21,087 nucleotides of DNA from a virus, in IMG/VR virus record IMGVR_UViG_3300033151_000479, positions 1 to 21,087 of that record; one strand, 5' to 3'. Shown in pieces: positions 7,304 to 14,203 of the stretch; position 1 is the first letter of the stretch, and each line of letters starts with the position of its first letter. A model generated the notes under the pieces. The model worked only from the letters and a program-made list of their open reading frames with translations, was not told the origin of the DNA and did no database searches. The position numbers and the translations under genes are program-made.

Positions 7304-7804
7304 ATGACAGACTTATTTGACGCATTGGAGCGGATGGGAGTACAAAATAATACTCTTCGGGCATTGATGAACCCTGACATGCCGCAGTACAAATCTGAAG
7401 AAATAACTGTGACTTTTGACGGTGGCACAGCTAACGCAATCGGAGACTATGACGGAACAGGCAATCCTCACACTATGTTTACTGTGACCGGAACTGTTGA
7501 GCTTTCTATCATAGCATTATGTGAAACAAGTTTGGTAGGTGCAAGCGCAACTGTTGAAATTGGGACAGCTTTAAGTACAGCTGGACTTATTGCACAAACT
7601 ACTGGCACAGACATTGACGTTAATGATATATGGCATGATGCTTCTCCTGATGCCAGCATAGAGCTTACAAGCGTAATCAAACGAAACCTAGTACATCAGG
7701 ATATTATCTTGACTGTAGCAACCGCTAACGTGACCGCTGGAGTTATAAGGTTCATAGTAAGATGGTCGCCGATAAGTGTTGACGGAAAAGTTGTTGCAGC
7801 ATAA
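7304..7804 (+). CDS. Conserved beta-sandwich virion protein, unknown role
   Basis: The protein has 166 residues. The pattern FTVTGTVELSIIALCETSL (about 63-81), ATVEIGTALSTAGLIAQTTG, DIDVNDIWHDASPDA and, at the end, VRWSPISVDGKVVAA resembles a family I recognise as recurring in uncharacterised tailed viruses from environmental sequence, usually among capsid-proximal structural genes. An N-terminal helix (TDLFDALERMGVQNNTLRALM) could be the attachment part, followed by an all-beta body. AAGGAGG lies 11 nt before the ATG. No catalytic residues are apparent. Its neighbours are the beta-helix protein upstream and the calcium-loop protein downstream. Function as a decoration or fibre-base protein is inferred. 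Confidence 0.6.
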   Translation: MTDLFDALERMGVQNNTLRALMNPDMPQYKSEEITVTFDGGTANAIGDYDGTGNPHTMFTVTGTVELSIIALCETSLVGASATVEIGTALSTAGLIAQTTGTDIDVNDIWHDASPDASIELTSVIKRNLVHQDIILTVATANVTAGVIRFIVRWSPISVDGKVVAA

Positions 7805-7828
7805 ACATATAAAAGAGGTAAACCTAAC

Positions 7829-8194
7829 ATGAAATTCAAGAACATATCAGAAAAAACTAAGCATATCATGGTTGACGAAGAGTGGCTTGTTGTTAAGCCT
7901 GGAGACGAGTTTGAGATAGCAAAACCAGGCAGTCTGCATTTAGATCCTGAACTGGGACTTGTTAAAGAAATTGTTAAGAAAGCCAAACCCTCACCCAAAT
8001 CCTCAGTAGAAGATAATGCTACCCTTGACGAAGCTACTGGTCAAGGAGGAGTCAAAGAACCTGATGATGGTGACGGAAAAAAAAAGGATGAACTGGATCT
8101 TAACAATGATGGCGTGGTTGATGAGAAAGATTCGTCAATAGCTGGCAAAGTTTTGGCAAATTCCAGGAAAAAGAAAAGCAGGTCAAAGAAATAA
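7829..8194 (+). CDS. Small protein with dockerin-like calcium loop and basic tail
   Basis: The protein has 121 residues. Residues 1-48 form a small beta unit (EEWLVVKPGDEFEIAKPG) of a type common in short phage structural proteins. Residues 50-88 are a charged linker. Residues 90-110 read DLNNDGVVDEKDSSIAGKVLA, with Asp90, Asn92, Asp94, Asp98 and Asp101 in the spacing of a dockerin type I/EF-hand calcium loop followed by a helix. Only one copy is present, where true dockerins have two. The last residues are Lys/Arg-rich. AGAGGT precedes the ATG by about 10 nt. It abuts the secreted-protein island (stop TAA immediately followed by the next ATG). Calcium binding is inferred from motif; the role is unknown. 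Confidence 0.6.
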   Translation: MKFKNISEKTKHIMVDEEWLVVKPGDEFEIAKPGSLHLDPELGLVKEIVKKAKPSPKSSVEDNATLDEATGQGGVKEPDDGDGKKKDELDLNNDGVVDEKDSSIAGKVLANSRKKKSRSKK

Positions 8195-9793
8195 ATGAAA
8201 CAACCTATCCTTATTTTTATACTTGTACTCCTGTGCGCTTCAATAGTTCTAAGCTGGACTCCTTCTTCAGATATTGACCTGCGGAACTATTACCAGATAG
8301 TCAACGGAACAAATATTAGCGCAACCTCATTATATCAGGATGGTAACTCTGTTCTTGATAACACTTCAACGATTGATGCAAACTATTCAACTTATGCAAA
8401 CAGTTCCTCTTATTTAGGTGATTACAATAGTTCTGACTTTATACTTTCTTCTGAAGAGGGCAACCTTAACGTGAACCATTCTGATACTGCCGCCACCTGG
8501 GATGATGAGACCAGCCAATCTGACCTCAATGTCAACTCTTCTAATTACTGGGATAATATGGATACTGCCTCAGACCTGAACGATGCAATAACTATCCAGG
8601 GCGAGAATATCACTGGCGGAACTATTGACTTTGCCAGACTTCCTTCTCTCACAAACAGGATAATATCTCACTGGAATAATATAACTAACAAGTTTATTAC
8701 TGCTGTTGATAATATCTATATCTATATGAGCGGAACTACTGCAACACTTAATGAGACAAAGTTGAATAATACGATAGATGCAAGGAGCGATTATGATACT
8801 CGGTGGTCTGTTGACGGAACCTGGGTATATAATAATTCAGGTGACCTGAGCTTCAATACCACCAGCGGAGATTCAAGGTATAGGCAGGAATCATGGGACA
8901 ATCTGACAGGCATCCCTCACGCAACACCTTCTAATGGAGATGTTACCCATTTCAGTCTTGCTGATGAAATCTATGACTTTGTGATTGGGTTAGGATATTC
9001 TACTACTACTGGAACTGTCACAAGTGTTGCTACTGATGACACTTATTTGACTGGCGGCGCGATCACAACAACTGGCACAATATCATTTAACACTGCACTT
9101 GCAGGCACAGATTTGGCAGTCAACAGCAGCGATAATTGGGACAACTTAGGTTCACCTTCAGACATTAACGCTGGAGACATAACTGATGACGGCACTTACA
9201 GATTGCAGTCCTGGAATAACTTTACAGGCATACCTACTGCCACACCAAGTGATGGTGACACTACACATTTAAGCACTGCCGACCAGATAAGAGATTATGT
9301 TATAGGTTTAGGATATTTTGACAGTATCACAGATTTCACAGGCACGCTTACAGATGAAAAGTTCTGTACTTATGATGCTGCTTCTGGTGAAATTAATTGT
9401 ACTAATGCTGGTGCTGGCGGCGATCAATGGAGTGACCCAGTAGATTCAGACATTATCCCTGATACTGACAATTCTTATGATTTAGGCAACTCCTCATATG
9501 AGTTCAAGGATGCTTACTTTGACGGCACGGTTACAACTGATGTCCTCAGCTGTTCTGGTGCATTGACTGGAACTACTTTGGATACCGGTCAAGGCGCAAA
9601 CGAACTTTATGCTATGGATGAAGATTTAAAGACAACAGATGATGTGACCCATGATAATGTAACTGCAAGCACACAGATGACTACTGAGACTATGCTGTTT
9701 GAAGGCAACACCACAGACATCAGCATAACTGCAAACTCAACTTCGCTTATACTCAGCGCAGGAGCAAACAAATATATACTTAACATCCCCTAA
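8195..9793 (+). CDS. Secreted tail-fibre-like glycoprotein/adhesin
   Basis: The protein has 532 residues. Residues 1-20 are a signal peptide or anchor (KQPILIFILVLLCASIVLS). The rest is Asn/Ser/Thr/Asp-rich with about twenty N-x-S/T sequons, consistent with an N-glycosylated surface protein. Phage tail-fibre signatures are present: GTVTSVATDD then LTGGAITTTGTISF (273-298), and DIIPDTDNSYDLGNSSYEF (419-437). A repeat of about 36 residues occurs at 233-268 and 339-374 (SWDNLTGIP...VIGLGY and SWNNFTGIP...VIGLGY). Its ATG directly follows the previous stop and no strong ribosome site is seen. A fibre with an export signal is odd because tailed virions assemble in the cytoplasm. It may act on the host surface or in a late, membrane-linked assembly step. 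Confidence 0.6.
   Translation: MKQPILIFILVLLCASIVLSWTPSSDIDLRNYYQIVNGTNISATSLYQDGNSVLDNTSTIDANYSTYANSSSYLGDYNSSDFILSSEEGNLNVNHSDTAATWDDETSQSDLNVNSSNYWDNMDTASDLNDAITIQGENITGGTIDFARLPSLTNRIISHWNNITNKFITAVDNIYIYMSGTTATLNETKLNNTIDARSDYDTRWSVDGTWVYNNSGDLSFNTTSGDSRYRQESWDNLTGIPHATPSNGDVTHFSLADEIYDFVIGLGYSTTTGTVTSVATDDTYLTGGAITTTGTISFNTALAGTDLAVNSSDNWDNLGSPSDINAGDITDDGTYRLQSWNNFTGIPTATPSDGDTTHLSTADQIRDYVIGLGYFDSITDFTGTLTDEKFCTYDAASGEINCTNAGAGGDQWSDPVDSDIIPDTDNSYDLGNSSYEFKDAYFDGTVTTDVLSCSGALTGTTLDTGQGANELYAMDEDLKTTDDVTHDNVTASTQMTTETMLFEGNTTDISITANSTSLILSAGANKYILNIP
8891..9316 (+). repeat. Two copies of a 36-residue coding repeat
   Basis: Copy one is encoded at 8891-8998 and copy two at 9209-9316. 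They share SW-N-TGIP-ATPS-GD-TH-S-AD-I-D-VIGLGY at protein level, while the DNA has diverged at many third positions, so the duplication is old. Each copy follows a sequon-rich stretch. Confidence 0.7.
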
Positions 9794-9802
9794 GATGAAA
9801 CA

Positions 9803-10645
9803 ATGGCTAACGCAAAAGACCCAAAAGTTATCGGCGGACTGATTGTTATAGTCTTTGCTATTATAGGTTCTGCTGCTTTCTTTCCTTATTATGTTGGGAC
9901 TGACAGATGCCAGTCTGATGGTAAGTATGGAACCTGGGAACCTGTGACAGAGTTGGTCTGGTTTGATGATGAGTTCCCTGCAATTGGCAGGTACTATTGT
10001 TATATTGAATCTGAATTGACTGAAGAAGAATGTTTATACTCAGATAAATTGTTGAATTATGACGGCTGTAAATGGGGTGGTAAGACAAGCAAGAGCAAGA
10101 AAACCCTTTATGTTATGGAAGATCCCCCACTTGAAGAAGAACTTAAGAAAGGCTGGACTGAAGTAATCACTGATGTCAAGCTGAGAAAGACTGAGAAGTG
10201 CATTACAACATTCTATAATGTGACAAGTTATAAGGGGGTCAATTGTACCAATAATACTTATTCAGAGAATAATACAGATTATGTGAAATGCGATAACCTC
10301 CAGATAATCAGAGAATATAATAATACCCAATGCAAACCTATCTCTTTTGATATTAACCTGACTTCAAAAGAGTATGGTATGAATTTTAAAGATTTCGGTA
10401 ACTGTTCATATCATGCAGATGCTAAGGATAACACTAAAGTTAAGATAATCTGTGATTCATATTATGACTCTAATCAAGATGGTGTATGTCAATCAGGAGA
10501 AAGCTGCTGCACATATTATTGTGATAAAGATGAGTGTGATTTTAACGAAAAGAACTGCGAACTTAATCATTATATACAAAGAATCCAGGAAAAGATGGGG
10601 CTGAATAAGCTGCCTATCACAGAAAATGGGGCGATGGTAAAATGA
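9803..10645 (+). CDS. Membrane-anchored cysteine-rich extracellular protein
   Basis: The protein has 280 residues and no recognised family. Residues 9-30 are one transmembrane segment (VIGGLIVIVFAIIGSAAFFPYY) after a short charged N-terminus, predicting a large domain outside the cell. That domain has 16 cysteines and several N-x-S/T sequons (for example NVT 139, NCT 148, NLT 185, NCS 200), consistent with a disulphide-bonded glycoprotein. A calcium-loop-like DSNQDGVCQSGESCC lies at 222-236, next to a Cys cluster. The ATG is 9 nt after the previous stop. It belongs to the same transcription unit as the secreted fibre-like gene upstream and a 34-codon membrane ORF overlapping its stop (ATGA). 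Role unknown; envelope display is the only safe inference. Confidence 0.55.
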   Translation: MANAKDPKVIGGLIVIVFAIIGSAAFFPYYVGTDRCQSDGKYGTWEPVTELVWFDDEFPAIGRYYCYIESELTEEECLYSDKLLNYDGCKWGGKTSKSKKTLYVMEDPPLEEELKKGWTEVITDVKLRKTEKCITTFYNVTSYKGVNCTNNTYSENNTDYVKCDNLQIIREYNNTQCKPISFDINLTSKEYGMNFKDFGNCSYHADAKDNTKVKIICDSYYDSNQDGVCQSGESCCTYYCDKDECDFNEKNCELNHYIQRIQEKMGLNKLPITENGAMVK

Positions 10646-10746
10646 ATCCAATTTTAACAATAATTTTGATATTGATTGTATTAAACATGATTTGGAATCT
10701 AATCGCACACAAATATGATATAGTTGCAGATAGGTGGATAAGTTGA
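10642..10746 (+). CDS. 34-residue membrane peptide
   Basis: ATG 10642 overlaps the upstream stop (ATGA) and the frame runs to TGA 10744-10746. The product begins MNPILTIILILIVLNMIWNL and ends in a short polar tail, HKYDIVADRWIS: one membrane helix and little else. The four-base stop/start overlap and the fit of the next gene's start to its end argue that it is translated by coupling. Single-helix mini-proteins in virus modules may be holin-like, assembly helpers or membrane-complex subunits. Nothing in the sequence decides among these. Confidence 0.45.
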   Translation: MNPILTIILILIVLNMIWNLIAHKYDIVADRWIS

Positions 10747-11522
10747 ATAAATTAATCATAATCTTGGGCTTGATGATTGTTTTATGTAGTGTGGGAGTTC
10801 TTGGGATAGGGACAGGTGATGTAGTCTCTTATTACAAATCTGATACAAACAATAGTTATTCTGATGCTCATGCAAGCAATGATGGAGATATTATCAATGC
10901 AGTATATACTGATAACGGAAAAATTAATGGTGCGTATGATTTTGATGGAACAGACGATTTTATCAATATTACTACCTCAGACTTTGATTTAAATACAGTA
11001 TCTGTTTCAGTATGGGTAAACTCAGATGATTTATTAGATTATGACTCAACAGCTGTTGCAAGAGAAATTTACTCAAATTATCAGTATGGAATTTTGGCAT
11101 GGGATGCAACAAATAAGCGTTTACAGTTTAGAATCAGAGATAGTGTTGGGTGGAAGATAGCTTACGCTACTGTTAATTTAAATGCTTCAACTTGGTATCA
11201 TATAGTCGGAATGGGAGGATTAAGCCAACCCCCACAATTATTTGTTAATAATGTTGCACAAGTAAATGGTAGTGCTACTGGGGTATCTTATGCTTCTGGA
11301 GATTGGACACCCCATATAGGAGTAAATGTTGATGAAGGTGACTCGGAGTGGGTTGGGTTGATTGATGAAGTTGCAATATTTAATAAATCTCTTGATTCCA
11401 CTGAACGAAGTGAGTTATATGCTTCAGGGGATGGCTTACAATATCCTTTTTCAGTCGATTTAACTTTCTCAGACTGGAACATGACAAGTGATGGCGGTAA
11501 TGATGTTCAACCCCCACGTTAA
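10734..11522 (+). CDS. Secreted LamG-domain protein, N-terminal part (frameshifted)
   Basis: 262 residues are visible before a stop that appears to be caused by a frameshift. Residues 1-24 are a signal peptide (LIIILGLMIVLCSVGVLG). Residues ~28-235 form a LamG/concanavalin-like jelly-roll: DVVSYYKSD, GAYDFDGTDDFINI, VSVSVWVNS, WYHIVG, LFVNNVAQVNG and GLIDEVAIFNKSL are its canonical strands. Such domains bind glycans or proteins. The start may be GTG 10734 or TTG 10743; the latter overlaps the preceding TGA and has AGGTGG (10732-10737) 5 nt upstream. The frame ends DVQPPR-stop at a C5 run, while the -1 frame continues naturally (TLTVTTSQSTYC), so this and the next entry were probably one gene of about 509 residues. 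Confidence 0.65.
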   Translation: MDKLNKLIIILGLMIVLCSVGVLGIGTGDVVSYYKSDTNNSYSDAHASNDGDIINAVYTDNGKINGAYDFDGTDDFINITTSDFDLNTVSVSVWVNSDDLLDYDSTAVAREIYSNYQYGILAWDATNKRLQFRIRDSVGWKIAYATVNLNASTWYHIVGMGGLSQPPQLFVNNVAQVNGSATGVSYASGDWTPHIGVNVDEGDSEWVGLIDEVAIFNKSLDSTERSELYASGDGLQYPFSVDLTFSDWNMTSDGGNDVQPPR

Positions 11523-12262
11523 CTGTAACAACAAGTCAATCGACTTATTGCAGGATAGGTAAGACTGACTCTAACTGGACTACTCTGGGTGCAACAAGAA
11601 ACTTTACTACAACCGGTGCAACAAGCCAAGTAGGGACAGTTATTGCAGGCGATGCTCTGAGCATAGGCAACCAATTTATTTATGTAGCTTGTAATTATAG
11701 TGAGGGTGCAACTGCTGATGCAAGATTAAACATAACATACCAGCCAAGCCCATCTATTACCGTTCACACAGTAGCAAATAATTCAGTAAATCAATCTTTG
11801 TCTCCTTTGCTTAATGTGACTGTCTTAAGTGATACTGAAGCTACAATCAATGTAACATTCTATAATGCCAGCGATAATTCCCAGATATGTTTCAATGAAT
11901 CTGTGGCAAACAATAGCCAGGCTACCTGCACATGGTCAGGATTAAAATCAAATTCATCTTATACCTGGAATGTTACTGCTTATGATGGATTCAGCACAAC
12001 CTTAACAGGACTATATAACTTTAACACAAGCGAGAACCTGATGATAGGAACCACCAAAGATGCGGATGGCAATGTCATAGGCAATTCTCAGGTCATCATC
12101 ATAGACCAGTCAGATGATACTATTGCATACAAGACCACCAGCAACAGCACAGGACATTGGAGCATTGGGATAGATTATGCTGGTACTTATATGGCAGTTG
12201 GATATAATCGTTCGAATCAGACAATTTCAGGTGATGCGCAGCCTCACATAACGGTGTCATAA
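11504..12262 (+). CDS. C-terminal part of the same secreted protein (FN3-like and carboxypeptidase-regulatory-like domains)
   Basis: The open frame runs from just after a TGA at 11501-11503 to the stop at 12260-12262. It has no ATG start before its middle and no ribosome site; TTG 11798 is the first nominal start and would cut a domain. From about 11517 the peptide reads TLTVTTSQSTYCRIG..., continuing the LamG protein in frame -1. It includes an immunoglobulin-like segment, then an FN3-like domain (ATINVTFYNASDN, TWNVTAYDGFS), then a carboxypeptidase-regulatory-like beta domain (GTTKDADGNVIGNSQVIII, GHWSIGIDYAGTYMAVGY). Sequons are frequent. One extra C at 11511-11515 would fuse both parts. 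The downstream gene starts directly after this stop, so the operon is otherwise intact. Confidence 0.6.
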   Translation, partial: CSTPTLTVTTSQSTYCRIGKTDSNWTTLGATRNFTTTGATSQVGTVIAGDALSIGNQFIYVACNYSEGATADARLNITYQPSPSITVHTVANNSVNQSLSPLLNVTVLSDTEATINVTFYNASDNSQICFNESVANNSQATCTWSGLKSNSSYTWNVTAYDGFSTTLTGLYNFNTSENLMIGTTKDADGNVIGNSQVIIIDQSDDTIAYKTTSNSTGHWSIGIDYAGTYMAVGYNRSNQTISGDAQPHITVS

Positions 12263-12649
12263 ATGGATTACAAAGCCTTAACAGTAAGCATAGGGATAAG
12301 TATATTATTGGTTATGATAGTTAATGCAGGTTCATATACTCCTCCTGACTTGGATAATGTCAGCCTTGAGTTTGACACAGGATATACTCCGCCTGCAATA
12401 TCTGGTGTCCCTTTGGTGTTTGGTGATGCTGTGACTGACACCTGTTCACCCTCTGGTTCAGAGAATCATGTAATGAAATGTTCAGATGGCTGCAACATAA
12501 CTCAGGATTTAAATATGCAATCTTATAATTTAACTTTCAATGAGAGCGGAACTATTACATTTGATGCTAACCTGACCAACGTGAACCAGCTTATCAATGA
12601 CGGTACTGGCTGCGTGGTCATATTCAACCAGAACATTAACTCAGACTAA
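12263..12649 (+). CDS. Small secreted protein with YTPP repeats
   Basis: The protein has 128 residues. Residues 1-22 form a signal peptide or anchor (LTVSIGISILLVMIVNAGS). Residues 24-54 hold two YTPP units (SYTPPDLDNVSLEFD and GYTPPAISGVPLVFG), a short beta repeat also found in phage-associated surface proteins. The second half (CSPSG at 61, VMKCSDGCNIT at 70-80, then NLTFNESGTITFDANLTN) is Cys-paired and sequon-rich, in the manner of archaeal surface proteins. The ATG directly follows the stop of the preceding gene. It closes the run of exported proteins. Function unknown; a cell-surface or particle-surface role is inferred. Confidence 0.5.
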   Translation: MDYKALTVSIGISILLVMIVNAGSYTPPDLDNVSLEFDTGYTPPAISGVPLVFGDAVTDTCSPSGSENHVMKCSDGCNITQDLNMQSYNLTFNESGTITFDANLTNVNQLINDGTGCVVIFNQNINSD

Positions 12650-12664
12650 ACCCAAAATGGAAAG

Positions 12665-12988
12665 ATGGCAGAAACAGATGACAAGAATGTTGAACTGAGC
12701 AAGGAAGATATAGTCAAGCTGTTAGGTATCAAGGTCAAGTCTGTAGGTGGCGAAATAAATACTATCAACGGTCACGGAACATCAAAGAATGAACGTGAGT
12801 GGTACATCATATCAAGGATAGACAACATCTACACGCTGCTTTCAGATTTCAAGGATGATTCAAACAAGAGGTTAGCTGAACATATCAAGGAAGCTGAGTG
12901 CAGGTATCTCACTAAAGATAACGCATACAAACTTGTGGTATGCACAATCTCGGTCATCTCTCTTGCAGTAATGTATTTCACAAAATAA
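12665..12988 (+). CDS. Small tail-anchored membrane protein
   Basis: The 107-residue protein is charged and helical up to about residue 85, with a single C-terminal transmembrane segment (YKLVVCTISVISLAVMYF, 88-105). It has no signal peptide, so the bulk is predicted in the cytoplasm with the C-terminus in the membrane. The helical-plus-terminal-anchor plan recalls small phage membrane proteins such as XhlA-type haemolysin/holin helpers, but no specific motif confirms this. It sits between the exported-protein island and the connector genes. A link between virion parts and the cell membrane, or a lysis-related role, is possible; both are speculative. Confidence 0.5.
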   Translation: MAETDDKNVELSKEDIVKLLGIKVKSVGGEINTINGHGTSKNEREWYIISRIDNIYTLLSDFKDDSNKRLAEHIKEAECRYLTKDNAYKLVVCTISVISLAVMYFTK

Positions 12989-13016
12989 AAAGTCAGGAGG
13001 ATAGAACAAAACCAAA

Positions 13017-14168
13017 ATGTCAAACACATACAATCCCTTTCATGAGCAGAAATTAGGGTCGGACTTATCAGGAAGCGGAACAGGAAGAACTTATGTCCTT
13101 GCCAATGATAACGCTATCCTTGCGAACATGCAGATAATGGTGGCTGAATCCTTGCTCCAGCCAGTAGTAAATTTCACATTCGATACTGCAACTAACACAA
13201 TAACATTCGTTGGCATGGTCTGGGATGATCAGGTTGTAACATTTGATTACTGGACTGAATCAACTTCAACTATCAGCGGTGACACTTACTGCACAACATT
13301 GCAGATAGCACGGTTCGGAGGCATGGGAACAGAGGTAATGCTTGAAGATTTGGGCACTGGTGACGGAGCAGAAGATTCCTATGATACAACCAATGGTAAC
13401 ATCCTGGCAGATTCTTATGTCTTGCGGTACGGTTCTGATGGCAGTAATAGCCTTAACAACCTATCTGAAGGCACAGATTACACCATATACAAAGATGACG
13501 GCAGGATCCTGCTGACTTCGGCTGGCGTGACAAAAGTTGACGGCAAGAAAATATATTTGAGTTACACTTTCTGCACAGACCTTTCAGATACAGTCCTGGC
13601 TTCATATATCATACCTTCATCAAGGGAAGTTGAGAAATTAACTCAAAACTATTACGGCACAGAAAAGACCAGCATAGAATATTTTGACGGCTATACTTCA
13701 GGCTATCCTCAGACAGACAGACCTTTTGGGAATCAGTTGGATAGTAAGCCAGAATTTGAGCTTGAAGTTCAGAGTGTTCAGTCAATTACTTCAGTTGAGT
13801 TCTTGGATAATACTGGGGCTGTGTCTGACACTGTTGATTCTGATTACATAACTCTTGACGAGGATGGCAGAGTTATATTGCAAACCAGCACGGTTCCTAA
13901 TGGGAAGCGCAACGTAAAGATTACTTATACTCATGGCTATACTGAGGTTCCTGCTCAGGTTCAGGAATTGGCTGCTTTGATTGGTGCTGTTATGAGTTTG
14001 GTTTCACTTTCCGCTGGGTCATATGATACAGTAACGAGCTATAACCTTGGCTCGTTTTCCGCAGGAATTGGGGAAGCCTATGTAAATATAAGAGAAGTAT
14101 TATCCCAAATCAATAAACGGATAGACAAGATATTAACAAATTTAGGAGGGAATTACACATGTGCGTAG
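13017..14168 (+). CDS. Head-tail connector/adaptor with three beta modules
   Basis: The protein has 383 residues. The C-terminal part (about 305-383), THGYTEVPAQVQELAALIGAVMSL followed by a helix NIREVLSQINKRIDKIL, has the pattern of HK97 gp6/SPP1 gp15-like adaptors, which dock on the portal. The first 305 residues contain three similar beta modules (about 29-78, 134-183 and 256-305) of the form DYTIYKDDGRILLT...GKKIYLSY. AGGAGG lies 16 nt before the ATG, which is longer than usual; no better start is visible. Upstream is the membrane-protein island and downstream a mobile HNH gene, then the head closure protein, the normal next gene. Placement after exported genes rather than beside the capsid gene is unusual. 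Confidence 0.7.
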   Translation: MSNTYNPFHEQKLGSDLSGSGTGRTYVLANDNAILANMQIMVAESLLQPVVNFTFDTATNTITFVGMVWDDQVVTFDYWTESTSTISGDTYCTTLQIARFGGMGTEVMLEDLGTGDGAEDSYDTTNGNILADSYVLRYGSDGSNSLNNLSEGTDYTIYKDDGRILLTSAGVTKVDGKKIYLSYTFCTDLSDTVLASYIIPSSREVEKLTQNYYGTEKTSIEYFDGYTSGYPQTDRPFGNQLDSKPEFELEVQSVQSITSVEFLDNTGAVSDTVDSDYITLDEDGRVILQTSTVPNGKRNVKITYTHGYTEVPAQVQELAALIGAVMSLVSLSAGSYDTVTSYNLGSFSAGIGEAYVNIREVLSQINKRIDKILTNLGGNYTCA

Positions 14169-14182
14169 AAAGTTTTATATAG
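14145..14182 (+). other. Orphan ribosome site and ATG at the HNH insertion point
   Basis: GGAGGG (14145-14150) is followed 8 nt later by ATG 14159, but this frame stops after 7 codons (MCVESFI). The site lies at the very end of the adaptor gene, exactly where a coupled downstream gene would start. It may be the old start of the head-closure gene, separated from it by the HNH insertion. Confidence 0.4.
14174..14181 (+). promoter_or_regulatory. TATA box of the second HNH gene
   Basis: TTTATATA lies 22 nt before ATG 14204, with no Shine-Dalgarno site between. It is the same octamer and practically the same spacing as at the first HNH gene, pointing to an autonomous leaderless transcript. Confidence 0.6.
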
Positions 14183-14203
14183 TTCGTATGATACTGTTAC
14201 TTT

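Noticed and set aside
11798-12262. Independent gene starting at TTG 11798
   Set aside because: No ribosome site is present, the start would cut a domain, and the same frame continues upstream as good coding sequence joining the LamG gene.
8195-12649. Host chromosomal gene block (prophage boundary) instead of viral genes
   Set aside because: The block is flanked on both sides by virion genes on the same strand with tight junctions, and one member carries tail-fibre motifs, so a boundary here is unlikely.
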